From Datisca glomerata (lineage: Eukaryota; Streptophyta; Magnoliopsida; Cucurbitales; Datiscaceae), in NCBI GenBank assembly GCA_003255025.1, contig QANY01002366.1:2022130-2086129 (forward strand): a stretch of 64,000 bases of DNA. The letters run 5' to 3'. Position 1 is the stretch's first letter. The number at the start of each line of letters is the position of its first letter. Positions 12,258 through 26,400 of the stretch are shown here, piece after piece. Made by a program: the position numbers and the translations under genes. The notes under the pieces are model-generated. The model had not been told where the DNA came from. It did not search any database and saw only the letters and a program-made list of their open reading frames with translations.

Positions 12258-15200
12258 TCAAAGTTTCACCACCTTGGGGGTATCTCTTCCTTTGAGAGTC
12301 TTCTTTGCTGCTTCTGCATAGGCCTGTGCCACTTCAGCATCAGCTTCGGCTATCTCAGCTTCCCTTGCTGCTTCTTCAGCTTCCGCTATGGCTGCTTCTG
12401 CCTCTGCAACTGCTTGAGCAGCAGCGGCAGCAGCCTCCGGGTAAGTCATTGTCCTCATATTGGCTATTTCTGAATCAACCTGAGATTTTGTAGGACTACT
12501 GAATTCGTCCTTTTCAAATTTTGGATAAACCCTCTGTCGTCCCTCCAGAAAAAACTTGGAAGAGTTTCTTCTACCAGAAAATGCTTGGGCTGATGGAATC
12601 CTATATTTACGCTTAACCTGGAAAAAAAGAGAGGAAATAAACACGTCAAAACCATCTTTAATCAATTTACGTTATTATAAGAAAATAACCAAACATACTA
12701 AATCCAATCCTGCCAGGAATTGATTAGGATTCAGTTAGCTCAAGACCAACTTAACATTCGGGGAAACATACACTGACAGCCCATTGTGGTTTCACTAAAA
12801 CGCTGACACCTCCTATAGTTTCCAAAAAGACACAAACCTCCCCGCAGGTTTATAACTGAGGACACTAAACCCAAATGGAGGTTAAACTCTGATAAGTTAC
12901 ATATAAAGTACTAAATGGTTTTCATCATTTACAAAGGGCTGACAACAATACCCGGGTAACGACAGGTCCGGCAGGCACTGCGAGGCAACCAATAGGCGCA
13001 ACGATTTTCCTGTGACACCCCACCCCAACACAGATGCAATGATTTTCCAGGCGCAACGTTATTCTGGCAGGTACACTCAGGCAAATACTAAAGGCCTGAT
13101 TATTTTGTTGATGGGTTCCGCTTCAATCTTTGTTTGCTTAAATTGAGGATTCTGTGGATCTGAGCTGAACACGTTCCTTTGAGGTAGAGAAAAATAAGGC
13201 AAGGAACCCAAGGTTTATGACCAAAAGAAGATTTAGAAGAAAACCCCTTTTATTTCGTTTGGATCGTAAGTTTCCAGGCTCTTTGGTCGTGTAGGATTTG
13301 CTCCCGGGTTTTGGTAGAGAAAATTGACTGATAGAAATCAAATCATCACTAGAGAAATGTTGATGACTGTTTGCTTTGCTTGTCTCTGCATTTTGGTTTG
13401 CCACTTTTTGTTTGTTTCTCTTGTATTTTTTCATTGTGGAGTTAAATTTTGTTGAAATTTGTTGCAACTGGGTGAATCCCATTTCTTCTTTGTCTTGGTT
13501 GCAAACTTCTTTCGATGCTTTTGAGTTTTTGGTTCAAATTGATTTTGTTTTTGGGTTTTTAATAGTTAGAGTTTTTGGTTGCTATTGAAATTGATTTGAT
13601 GTTTAAAGGTAAAAATTTGTGAACTAGGATTGCAAGTTGGAGTTTCGAAAAGTAGCAAGTCAGAGACAAAGAAATCTGGGGTTTTCAAAGGGCGGAGTTT
13701 CAAAGATGATGACATTGCAATTGTTTTGTCTTTTAAAAATTACAAGGGGGTATCAGTGTCTTTTAGTGAAACTATAATTAGTGGATTTTTCCATAATAAT
13801 TGACATCATCATAATAAGCATCTGATGAAAGAGCGCCAACTAACCAAAGTAGTGCTTCAGAACCAAAGGGAGCATCATAAAACATGGAAGTTTCAGATAA
13901 GAATAGGCACAAAAAAGCAATTCCCTACACCTTCTCAGGTATAACCATAAAAGCACAAGATTTTGGATAGGTTAAAAAAAGATAATGACAGATTCCATCA
14001 ACTACAGGGAAAAACATATAAATGCTCTGCAACAAGCATAAGATACTACATTTGGCTGCATGTTGTAAACGAATGTTCGGTTACCGAACTCTTATGATTG
14101 TTGGAAAATGTGATTGAGGAGAAGTACGATGTATGGAGAGTAGATTGCCATGTATGGTTGTATTATAGAAACACATAGCATGTTTATAGAAATATAACTT
14201 TATTTGGTATGTGAAACTAGTGAGTGAGAAAGTTTACTATTTAAATTTTTAATTAACAATATAATAGGAAAATTAAGAAAACAAATATTTAAAACGTAAG
14301 ATAACAACTAATAGTTACAAACGAATAAATAAATAAAAATGGTTGAGAAAAAAGTACTCATTTTATGTCCTTTGAGTAAAAGTAAAAAGTAGGGAGTAGG
14401 GATAAGATGAGAAGGTAATATATTTAAACATTCTCGGAACGTGGATGTACCCAATTTTGGAGGGCTTTCACATTACCCCAAACGGAGGTAATCTCAAGAT
14501 TCAAGCAATCTCAGGTTCTCACTTTTCTTACACCAAATAACAAAATGTTCTTATGAAGATAATCTTAAGATTTTCATCATTTAGATAACATTAAAATAAA
14601 CAACCCTTAAATGGAAACGGATTCATGATATATCCGACTATAATATCAAGATCCACAAGTTGCTCACACCTATCACTTGTCGTAATCATAACATACTTTC
14701 TATTTCAATTACAATTGAAAAGTCTCTTCCTCACAGGGAAAAGGTGAATAATTGCAGAAATGATGCCATCAATAGCAAAGGCATTAAAAATCATATAGCA
14801 TTCATCTTTTAACATTATCTAAGCCAAGCAAAATGAACCAAGATTTAAAAGAACATCAACCGGAATTTTTTTTGGATAAGAAACAATATGTATTAAAAGA
14901 TAATAAATATTTACAAAGTTCAGCGGATGAGCGATCCAACCAAAACCAAAAAACCCCACCAATACACGAAAACCAGAATTCTGAAGAACTAAGAACCTAT
15001 GCGTTGCTAGCCAGTCTCAGTCACCCAGTAAGTCCAAAGTTACCCTAATCCCATATCCATCAAATGCAAAATGGGCCATAAGAGGAAGAATTTTCTGGGG
15101 AAAAAACAAGGGGGAAGTTCTTTTACGATTGCTTCATACCTAAACTGGAAAAAGTACGTCAACAAAGATAAAACCAAGGGCTCGCAATGTAATTTTAAGC

Positions 15201-17436
15201 CAAACCGTGGTTCTAATGCAATATAAACTCAATAAGAACAAATTGCAAGGGAACTTAAGGCAAAAGGACAAAAGTATAAGTTTAACACCATTACGCCTAA
15301 AATTTGCTTACCTTGTGTAGTTTTCCACTGGATGTCAAGAACTTCAATTTAGCTGACAGCAACCTCTTAAAATCTGGAGGAGCCCAATATTGTTCCTAGA
15401 GAATGAAAAAAACTAGATCAGCCATGAGCTAACCACAAACAACTTCCCTATCATATCAATGATATATATATTGCAACAACGTTAATAGTAAACACAGTGA
15501 AAAATGAAAAGAACGGCTGATAATGATTAAAAAGACATCAAAGTACTAGGCAAGACCCACATATGACAATCGGAGCTAACTCACATTAATATGGTCGATA
15601 AAGTGCCATACCTAACTAAATATGGTCGATAAAGTGCCATACCTAACTAAATATGGTAACAATTCAATTTAGCAAATTGTACTTTTTGAAATTATATTTC
15701 AATGATGACCAAAGGGCGTAACAGGTGAATTTCAATAAGTTGAATGAAAGTATTTTTTAACAAAACCTCAAAAAGAACCAAACAGACCAATTTTATAAGT
15801 ATCGCTTGTTTAAAAAATTCCATAAGATCAATGCAGTTATTAAATGGACTGAGAATAGAGGAGGAGCAGATGGAGGGAGGTGTGAGAAACAAGAATACTT
15901 TTCTTGACAGAACAAGTCTCTCACACTCCCCTTTTGGCAAGTCTCTCACAGTTCAATAGTGAAAATGTTTACATTGTTGCACAATTATAGAACCCCTTAA
16001 GAATATAAACACTTCAGAAGCATAAATTACTTGTTATTTGATCTTTATCCATTTTTCATGGCTCTGAAACTATTCTTCGTGACAGATTTTAACAAATACA
16101 ATCTGCTAATGACCTAGGAGTCAAGTGACTAAGATGTTTCACAGTAAAAACTGCATGTTATTTGTTAAAAAAAAAGACTAACCTCTATGTATGAACCAAT
16201 AGTTGTCTTATTAGAACCACCAGGTTCCTTCAAGCTAGTGATCGCCTCCATTATAAGTTTGTCCAACCTAGACAATAAAACTAAGAATTAGATAGTTGGC
16301 TAAAGGAATAGTATAGAGAATAGGAATATTACTAAAATGGTTATTGTAGATAATACACACCATCAAACTACAAGCATAGAGCACTCTTGTGATTGAAATA
16401 CAGATTAAAGAGAGTAATGGCAAGCAGCAGCCAGGAAGTTAAACTTGTGTAAAGTTTTACAATGGAGGAGAGAATGTTCTCTAATGTGTTGAATTGAATT
16501 TCATTCCATTATTAACATATGGACCTTCAATTGGTAAGAATGTAATATGAACAAATTTTGTTGATATGTAAATATGGTTAGACTATAAGAATTCTTCTTC
16601 TCCACTCCCCTCTCCCTCCTAATCCTCTCCACCAAACAATGGACTTGCCACTTGATCAATTATCACCCAACCTCTCTCTATTCAACCCGTCTTTGGAGAG
16701 AGAAGTGAGCAGAGGAAGAGGTTTTGATCCTTATCTAAATCTCAAACTTGACATGTTAACAGACGTCAACATCTAGGAATGCCAAAATTTTAATTTTGTT
16801 CTCGCATTCTGACACTGAAATAGTTAGAAGCAAGAGGCTTCATAAAGTTGAAATCCGTTTCGCCTCTTTTTGAATTTAAACTACAGTTAAGAATATGAAA
16901 ACAGATCAAAAGTGAACAACTAACCTTATAACAGATTTCTTTGAACCAGTAACCTGCACTAGATCATATGAAACAACAGGAGGCTTAACATCCACTATTT
17001 CTTCATCACTTTCAACAGCATTACTCAGAGTCACAGAATTTTCATCTATTTTAGGGACATAATGCTTCTTTGCCAACCTAGATTTCTCTCGCGATCCCCA
17101 TCCATTAGCCATGACACTCATATTTCTCCATTTGTCCTAACAAACATCAAAGTTATACCAGCGAATAATGGAATAATCATTATATCTGTAAATGAAGCAG
17201 AAAGTTTCTTTTAGTGTTCTTAATAAGAAAAACTGTTCAAATCGAATTAAACATCGTGTACTCAGGCACTGAGCAAAAAATCATACCTTGAGATCTACAT
17301 TTGAACGCAGATATAAGATGCCACTATATTCAGGATCTCTAAGTATGGTGCGCCACTTGCCTGCTCCATGCTTAACAACTCCAGCTTTAAGGGCTGCCTC
17401 TTCTTCTGGTGTCCATTTCTGCTTTGGAGCACCCAT
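12258..17436 (-). CDS. TRB: Telomere repeat-binding factor, single-Myb histone (TRB/SMH) protein
   Basis: This is a plant-specific nuclear protein that binds telomeric and telobox DNA through a Myb domain and self-associates through a linker-histone-like domain. Coding exons on the minus strand are 17436-17287, 17136-16925, 16267-16183, 15395-15312 and 12617-12258. All junctions are GT-AG and in phase, giving 296 aa, the usual family size (about 295-300). Residues 1-60 form an N-terminal Myb repeat (start [13 protein letters not shown], telobox-recognition motif VDLKDKWRN spanning exons 1-2). Residues about 118-187 form an H1/H5 globular domain ([28 protein letters not shown]). Residues about 230-285 are an Ala/Glu-rich coiled coil ([17 protein letters not shown]). 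The start is the ATG giving the canonical MGAPKQKW. A 5' untranslated intron is likely, with an acceptor at about 17462. The last intron (2.7 kb) holds a transposon. The paralogue number cannot be decided from the sequence. Confidence 0.95.
12780..13784. mobile_element. ~1.0 kb non-autonomous TIR element inside the last TRB intron
   Basis: The left end reads CCCATTGTGGTTTCACTAAA then GCTGACACC; the right end, reverse-complemented, reads CCACTAATTATAGTTTCACT then AAAAGACACTGATACC. These align over about 50 bases as imperfect terminal inverted repeats. No transposase is present; a 114-codon minus-strand frame (13138-13482) lacks recognisable domains. A target-site duplication could not be made out. 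It sits 0.16 kb upstream (in transcript sense) of the acceptor of the final TRB exon, whose splice sites remain intact. Confidence 0.65.
15592..15654. repeat. 31-bp tandem duplication in a TRB intron
   Basis: Two adjacent identical copies of a 31-base unit starting ATATGGTCGATAAAGTGCCA lie in the intron between TRB coding exons 3 and 4. This is a recent slippage-type duplication. Confidence 0.85.
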
Positions 17437-18560
17437 TAAGGGTAGCAAAAAGAATCGTCTCCTAGACATTTCCATTAAAATCTCCAGTTTAGATATCATG
17501 TAAAAATTAATAGGAACTACATTTATGAACTTATTTAACAGATCAATAAGCATGGAAGTTGAATCTCAATGTCTTCAACATCCACAAAGATGTATTACAT
17601 GGGCAATGAAGCTTCTAGAAGATAATCAAACTTTAAAAAAATGAAAGCCGCGAGAATTTGAGATTTGAAGTTTATTATAGTTATTCCAAAAAACAAAAAG
17701 ATACTAATATCAAAATTGAATTTCCAATTCTATAAGATTTATTAGTTCTCGTATCATAATCAGTCACTTGCAAAATCGCGCAGTATAATCTTTAAATATG
17801 AATACTATTACGACCAACACCCTGATCCAAATACTTTCCCAATATAACACCAAACTAATAAATATTTTGACATTATAGCGATTGTGCATGCACTTAGGGA
17901 GAATTTAAAAAGCCGATTCACATTAATTCTGGATCTCACTATTTTAACAGAGAGACTAAAATAGAAACCAAATACGAGATCAGAACTTCACAGTTCTTGG
18001 CAAAGCGGAAAAAACTCTGGATTGGAATGAAACAACTATTCTAATAGCAATATCAACGAAACCAAATTAGAAAAACAGCCCTAACAGACGCGATGGAGTT
18101 CTATAAAGTCCTAGTTATATTATTTTGTCTTGAAGCATCTCTAGCAAAGTTCAAAGGCACACCTTAAAAAAGTCCACCTCAGAACTCCACTTAGCAGGCA
18201 AAAGACATTCCGTAAGTTCAACAATTTTATACGCTCCCAATCCTGAATTATATGTATTTTCGTTTCCGAGATTACAGAAAACAAATTGGCGAGGAGATAA
18301 AATGAATTTACTAAAGAACAAGGAGTGAAGGAAAAGACGAAAAAAATACCAGAGAAACCTAATTCTACAACATGTAATTTTTCTCTTTTGGCTCCAAGTT
18401 TCAATCGAAAGAAGAAACTCTGCTCCAATTCGTATTAGGATTCAAGACCGTCAACTATTTTCTCTGCGCAGCCTGGGATCTTGAGAAAGATAAATTGCGC
18501 TGGGAAGAGCCCCGTTAACTGAAAAAACGAAATTTGGACTCCTTGCTTTCGGTATGAAAT
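17437..18560 (-). promoter_or_regulatory. Probable 5' untranslated region and promoter of TRB
   Basis: Upstream of the TRB start, a plausible acceptor (TCTAG) precedes position 17461, and possible donors occur near 18350 (CTGGTATTT on the minus strand). A 5' untranslated exon around 18360-18500 is therefore likely. No other gene is recognised in the interval, and transcript evidence is absent here. Confidence 0.4.
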
Positions 18561-18930
18561 ATGGTCTTCTTTACCAGTGAAAAGATTATAATACTCTAGC
18601 GCTGCATTATGGTTGAAGCTTTTCTGCTAAATTATTTTGATATTAAGATTAACATTCATTATTATTATTAGACAGTAGTTTAGTATATTAGTATAATATT
18701 TTTGCTAGAACACAATCTAATAGATATCAAATTTAATGGAATTTTTTGAAAACAGAATAACCTAGGGAAAAAACATAATTTACAACCATGTGGGCTCAAT
18801 ATAAAACATGCATGTAGGCTCAAATTTGAAGGGCTCGCAAGCTTTAAAGAAACAAGACAATCATTTAAAACAATAAATTGAACGTCGAGCAAAATCATTG
18901 CCAATGAAACTATTATAAAAATCTAGAGCA

Positions 18931-20390
18931 TTAAAGTACCTTGTAGTAGAGTCTAGAAAAAATGAGAACCAAGAATCTGATTATCTTCCTAGTAAATATG
19001 ATAAACTTAAAATCCATGAGAGAGATTAAAAACAGAAAATGATTACATTCTTGGCGAATTCTCCAAGGTACCTGATTAGATCGTTTAGAAAGTAATTGAA
19101 CCACAAAAGTTGAATCACTTTCTAACCAAATTTTATTCCACTCATATATCCATGCATATTCAACAGCATAAATGACTCCAACTAATCCAGTCTGAATAAA
19201 AAATGTCGAACTTAAAGGGATATAAAAATATTCTATCACAAAAGGCTTATAAGTCCAAAATAGACCACCGCGGCCTCGAACACTTAGAGAACTCAAAGAA
19301 GGTGCATCTGTATTGACTTTAATCTAAAATTTGCAAGGGAGGAAACCAATGAACAAGGGAGACAACATGAGCTTTAGAGGAACGACCAATAAGTTTGAAA
19401 AGTTTCAGAATGGATAGATCGTCCATTGAATTTGACATGCTTCCAATATTAAAAATATTAGTTTCTTTATATGAACACAAGCTAAGCTCTGAAGTTCATC
19501 TTTTCATTTTGGAAAATCACCTTATTGTGCGAGTTCCATATAACCCAAAACGTAGCATACACTCTAGAAAATCATAAAGGTTGAACTTGAGAACTAAACT
19601 TCATATCGTAGACTTTTAAAAGAAATGATTAAGTTTAATCGAGGCACCCTTTTCTTAAAAGAACTCAAAATCGCTTCTCAAAGAGAGGAAACTAAAGCAC
19701 ATCTAAGAAAAATATGATAGTCATTTCAACAAAAGGCCAGTAAATAGTACATCAGAAAGCCAAAAGAAAACATGCTTTACAGATATATCTTATGTGGGGT
19801 GATCTGTTATATAAGATTCCCTAAATCATCATAGACCTCGACGGAGGTATAAAAGAGTTCCAGGCATCTCGATGCCAAGAAATCTCTTCATTAACTTCAA
19901 GAAATTATGAATAAACATCATTCCAAGAAACATAGTCGTCTTTGGAAACACTCCAAATTAAAGAATTGTGCATTAGAGGTGTAGAAACTTTTCAATCCGA
20001 TTACAAAGATAAGGAAAATGAGCTTTTGAATTATCATGCAGCACCCGTTTCAAGTCAATAACGAAATAAAAAATACGAGCATTCAATGAAGCAGCAAAAG
20101 AGTCTTGAAAACCAAGAATGTCAACAATAGGAGCTCCAAGCTAGTTATCCCGCCCAAATTTTTTGTTCAATCTGTCATCAATCAAACGAAAACTTTCTCT
20201 TTGCAAATCATTATAGTGAGATTTGAGAGAAGGCCAGATAGAAGAGCAAATATATCTAGATAATGTACGATTCAAACTATCCAAATAATGGGCACAAATA
20301 AAAGAAAACACAAGAATTTGAAACAAGTAGCTTCCAAGACAACTTTTTAAGTAAAACATTATTGAGGATCTGATTATCTTTCAAACCTCA
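18931..20390 (-). mobile_element. LINE (non-LTR retrotransposon) 3' fragment 1
   Basis: The minus-strand frame at 18931-19296 contains an RNase H-like segment of plant L1 elements, with IWLESDSTFVVQLLS as its core. Farther upstream, 20141-20359 gives SSIWPSLKSHYNDLQRES, the region between reverse transcriptase and RNase H. The same peptide block occurs in LINE fragment 2 at 32.9-33.2 kb, so both copies belong to one family. It is 5' truncated and broken by stops and frameshifts. Confidence 0.75.
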
Positions 20391-20449
20391 TGAATATATT
20401 TCAACATAAAAAGTTTAAATTAAACGAGAAACTTAGTCTGTACTCTTAT

Positions 20450-23400
20450 AACCAAATATTATATTTTGTTAAAAAAATGGAAGGGTCTTAAAATCATTTT
20501 TTTCTCAAATATGTCTATGAATTTCTCCTTGAGAAATTGTGGTGGAAAGATAAGAAAAAAAAATAATATTAGGACCTCCATTTAATTTTTAACAGGATAT
20601 GGCCTTTTATAGGAGAAACAACTAAGCCGCCTATTGCTAAACCATGGTCTGAGAAAAATTTTCTGCTAGACTAACATGACATTGAGAATAACACCCGCTA
20701 GGCCGCAATCTAGTGAAACATTTTGGCTGGACTATTGTCATTAGATACAAAGTTCAATCAATTCTTTTTTTACATAAAATGGGTAACTTAGTCTTTTTCT
20801 TGTAAAATTTTTAAATTTCATTTGAAAAAAAGCCAGAGTCTTAAAATTATATTTTTTCCTTAAAAGTCTTTCCATAAAATTGTCTCTGTCATCTTCCGTG
20901 CAACAATGGAGTTAGACATGGTCTACCAGACGTGAATTATTTTGGCTAGACTATGGAGTGATCGAAACTTTCCATGTAACCATGATTAGCCATAAAATAT
21001 TTTTGCTAGACTATGGTATATTAAACACAAATTATTTTTTCTTTCTCAAGGGTCTCTCCATAAAATTATTTTTTTTACCATTTTTAACGAAATATTATTG
21101 GTGATAGAAATAAGTATGGGATGTCTCAGCTAGGCTGACATCTTCTTAGTATTCTCATAATCTAACTTAAGAGATTATTAAAATAAAATAAAAAAAGCCT
21201 AAAAGTGAATATAGAAAATAGATAAATCAATCGTGCCTCAAAAAAGTCATGTTACAAACATTGTGAGAAATTAAAGAACAACAAAAGCTAGAGTTGTCCA
21301 CCACCATGTAGGAGTTTGGACACCAAGTAATCTGCAATCTAGTTATCCTCTCGATAAAAAAGAGACAAAGAAGTAAATATGAGGGAGAAAAGCTAAGCAA
21401 CCTTACGAGAACAATAATGAAGAATAATCACAACATATGTAGAACAAATTTAGTTCTTGTACTTTAATCAAATTTCTTTTTGCCTCCTGTGTTTTGGCTA
21501 AATCATGCCCCTATTCTTTCAAAATGACAATTTACTTTTTGTGAATTTTTTTTCGAGGCGGACCGATCAAGTGAAAAATCATCATTTAACAATCATATGC
21601 TGAAAATCCCTTGGCAATGTTCACATATATAATAATTAAATGCAACAAAACTAAATAACACAGAAATCGAGAGCGTTAAACCACCAACTAGGTGAGGCCA
21701 AAGTAAGAGCGTGAATATTAACCACCAAGTAGGCGAGGCCAAGGTAAGAGCGTGAGAAGCCAGAGCATCAACAAATAGTTATCTTCCCTATAAATGTGCG
21801 AGACTTGAAAATCAATTAAATGGCCAAAGAAATAATTTTAAGTCTCTCGCTTAATCTAGTGAACTATTTTGGCTGGACTATTGTCATCAGACACAAAGTT
21901 CAATCAATTTTTTTTTACGTAAAATGGGTAACTTAGTCTTTTTTCTTGTAAAATTTTCAAATTTCATTTGAGAAAAGCCAAATTCTTAAAATTGTATTTT
22001 CTTTCTTAAAAGACTCTCCATAACACACGCTAGGCCGCAATCTAGTGAAATATTTTGGCTGGACTATTGTCATTAGACACAAAGTTCAATCAAAATTTTG
22101 TTTTTACATAAAATTGGTAACTTAGTCTTTTTTCTTATAAAATTTTTAAATTTCATTTGAAAAAAAGCCAGCCTTAAAATTGTATTTTCTTTCTTAAAAG
22201 TCTCTACATAAAATAATCTCTGTCATCTTCCATGCAACTATGGAGTTATAGAAATCACTATGGTCTATCGGACACGAATTATTTTGGCTTGACTATAGAA
22301 TGATTGAAACTTTCCATGTAACCATGATTAGCCATAAAATATTCTTGCTAGATTATGGTATATTAGACACAAATTATTTTCTTTCTTAAGGGACTTTACA
22401 TAAAATTATTTCTTTTGTCTTATTTAATGAAAGATTATTGGTGATAGAAATAAGTATGATATATCTCAGCTAGATTGCCACCTCCTTAATATTCACATCA
22501 TCTAACTTAACAGATTATTAAAATAAAATAAAAAAAGCCTAAAAGTGAATATAGAAAATAGATGAATCAATCATGCCTCAAAGAAGTCATGTTACAAACA
22601 TGGTGAGAAATAAAAGAAGAACAAAAGCTAGAGTTGTCCACCACCATGTAGGAGTTTGGACACCAAGTAATCTACAATCTAGTTACCCTCTCGATAAAAA
22701 AGAGTGACAAAGAAGTAAATATGAGGGAGAAAGCTAAGGAACCTTACGAGAACAATAATGAAGAATAACCACAACATATGCGGAACAAATTTACTACTTG
22801 TACTTTAATCAAATTTCTTTTTGTCTATGTTTTGGCTAAATCATGCCCCTATTCTTTCAAAATGACAATTTACTTTTTGTGAATTGTTTTTCAAAGCAGA
22901 CTAACCAAGGGAAAAATTATCATTCAACAATCATATGTTGAAAATCCCTTGGCAATGTTCGTATATAATAATAATTAAATGTAACAAAACTAATATAAGA
23001 CAGAAATTGGGAGAATTAAACCACTAACTAGGTGAGGCCAAGGTAAGAGCGTGAACATTAACCACCAAGTGGGCGAGGCCAAGGTAAGAGCGTGAGAAGC
23101 TAGAGCATCAACAACTTAATTATCTTCCTTATAAATGTGTGATACTTGAAGATCAATAAAATGGCAAAAAAAATAATTTTAAGACTCTAGCTTAATCTAG
23201 TGAGATATTTTGGCTGGACTATTGTCATCAGAAACAAAGTTCAATTGATTTTTTTTACATAAAAGGGTAACTCAGTCTATTTTCTTGTAAAAGTTTCAAA
23301 TTTCATTTGAAAAAAGCCAGATCTTAAAATTATATTTCCTTTCTTAATTGTCTCTCCATAATACTCGCTAGTCCACAATCTAGGTAAATATTTTGGTTGG

Positions 23401-26400
23401 ACTATTGTCATCAGACACAAAGTTCAATTGAAATTTTTTGTACATAAAATGTGTAACTTAGTCTTTTTTCTTTTAAAATTTTAAAACTTTATTTATACAA
23501 AAGCCGTTGTCCTAAATTGTATTTTCTTTCTTAAAAGTCTCTCCATAAAATTGTCTCTGTCATCTTCCGTGCAACTAAGGAGATAGAAATCACTATGGTC
23601 TATCAGACTTGAATTATTTTGGCTAGACTATTGAGTGATCGAAACTTTCCATGTAACCATGATTAGTCATAAAATATTTTTGCTAGACTATGGTATATTA
23701 GACACAAATTAATTTTTCTTTCTCAAGGGTCTCTCCATAAAATTATTTCTTTTGCCCTTTTCATGAAAGATTAGTGGTGATAGAAATAAGTGTGGGATAT
23801 CTCAGTTAGGCTTGCACCTCCTTAGCATTCTCATCATCTAACTTAACAGATTATTAAAATAAAATAAAAAAAGCCTAAAAGTGAATATAGAAAATAGATC
23901 AATCAGTCGTGCCTCAAAGAAGTCATGTTACAAACATTGTGAGAAATTAAAGAAGAACAAAAGCAAGAGATGTCCACCACTATGTAGGAGTTGGGATACC
24001 AAGTAATCTACAATCTAGTTACCCTTCCGATAAAAAAGAGTGACAAATAAGTACATATGAGGGAGAAAAGCTAAGGAACCTTACGAGAACAATAACGAAG
24101 AATAACCACAACATATTCAGAACAAATTTAGTTCATGTACTTTAATCAAATTTCTTTTTGCCTCTTGTGTTTTGGCTAAATCATTTCGCAAGGGAAAAAT
24201 CATCATTTAGCAATCATATGCTGAAAATCCCTTGGCAATGTTCATATATAATAATAATAATTAAATGCAACAAAACTAAATAAGACAGAATTCTGGAGCA
24301 GTAAACCACAAACTAGGTGAGGCCAAGGTAAGAGCGTGAACATTAATCACCAAGTAGGCGAGGCCAAGGTAAGAGCGTGAGAAGCTAGAGCATCAACAAC
24401 TTGGTTATCTTTCCTATAAATGTGCGAGACTTGAAAATCAATAAAATGGCAAAAGAAATAATTTTAAGACTCTCGCTTAATCTACTGAAAATTTTTTGTA
24501 GGACTATTGGCATCAGACACAAAGTTCAATGAAAATTTGTTTTACATAAAATGGCTAACTTAGTCCTTTTTCTTATAAAATTTTCAAATTTCATTTAAAA
24601 AAGGCCAGAGTCTTAAAATTGTATTTTCTTTCTTAAAAGTCTCTCCGTAACACTCGCTAGGCCGCAATCTAGTTCAATATTTTGGCTGGACTATTTTCAT
24701 AGACACAGAGTTTAATTGATTTTTTTTTTCATAAAATGGGTAACTTTGTCTTTTTTCTTGTAAAATTTTTAAATTTCATTTGAAAAAAAGCCAGCCTTAA
24801 AATTGTATTTTCTTTCTTAAAAGTCTCTCCAAAAAATAATCTCTGTCATCTTCCATGCAACCATGGAGTTATAGAAATCACTATGGTCTATCGGACATGA
24901 ATTATTTTGGCTAGACTATGGAGTGATCGAAACTTTCCATTTAACCATGATTAGCCATAAAATATTTTTGCTAGACTATGGTATATTAGACACAAATTAT
25001 TTTTTTCTCAAGGATCTATCCATAAAATTATTTTTTTACCTTTTAATGAAAGATTATTGGTGAGAGAAATAAGTATGGGATATCTCAGTTAGACTAGCAC
25101 CTCCTTAACATTCTCATCATCTAACTTAACAGATTATTAAAATAAAATAAAAAAGCCTAAAAGTGAATATAAAAAATAGATCAATCAATCGTGCCTCAAA
25201 GATGTCATGTTACAAACAATGTGAGAAATAAAAGAAGAACAAAAGCTAGAGATGTCCACCACTATGTAGGAATTGAGACACCAAGTAATCTACAATCTAG
25301 TTACCCTTCCGATAAAAAAGAGTGACAAAGAAGTACATACGAGGGAGAAAAGCTAAGGAACCTTACGAGAACAATAACGAAGAATAACCACAACATATTC
25401 AGAACAAATTTACTTGTTGTACTTTAATCAAATTTCTTTTTGCCTCTTGTGTTTTGGCTAAATCATGTGGCAAAGGAAAAATCATCATTTAGCAATCATA
25501 TACTGAAAATCCCTTGGCAATATTCATATATAATAATAATTAAATGCAACAAAACTAAATAAGACAGAATTCTGGAGCATTAAACCACCAACTAGGTGAG
25601 GCAAGGTAAGAGCGTGAAGATTAACCACCAAGTAGGCGAGGCCAAGGTAAGAGCGCGAGAAGCTAGAGCATTAACAACTTGGTTATCTTTCCTATAAATG
25701 TGCGAGACTTGAAAATCAATGAAATGGCAAAAGAAATAATTTTAAGACTCTGGCTCAATCTACTGAAATATTTTGATTGGACTAGTGGCATCAGACATAA
25801 AGTTCAATGGAAATTTGTTTTACATAAAATGGCTAACTTAGTCTTTTTTCTTGTAAAATTTTCAAATTTCATTGAAAAAAGGCTAGAGTCTTAAAATTGT
25901 ATTTTATTTCTTAAAAGTCTCTCCGTAACACTCGCTAGGCCGCGATCTAGTTCAATATTTTGGCTGGACTATTTTCATAGACACAGAGTTTAATTGAATT
26001 TTTTTTCATAAAATGGGTAACTTTGTCTTTTTTCTTGTAAAATTTTTAAATTTCATTTGAGAAAAGCCAGCCTTAAAATTGTATTTTCTTTCTTAAAAGT
26101 CTCTCCATTAAATAATCTCTGTCATCTTCCATGCAACCATGGAGGTATAGAAATCACTATGGTCTATCGGACATGAATTATTTTGGCTAGACTATGGAGT
26201 GATCGAAACTTTCCATTTAACCATGATTAACCATAAAATATTTTTGCTAGACTATGGTATATTAGACACAAATTATTTTTTTCTCAAGGATCTATCCATA
26301 AATTATTTTTTTACCTTTTAATGAAAGATTATTGGTGAGAGAAATAAGTATGGGATATCTCAGTTAGACTAGCACCTCCTTAACATTCTCATCATCTAAC

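Noticed and set aside
13138..13482. Small gene in the TRB intron
   Set aside because: It lies entirely inside the TIR element and has no recognisable domain; kept only as a note for transcript checks.
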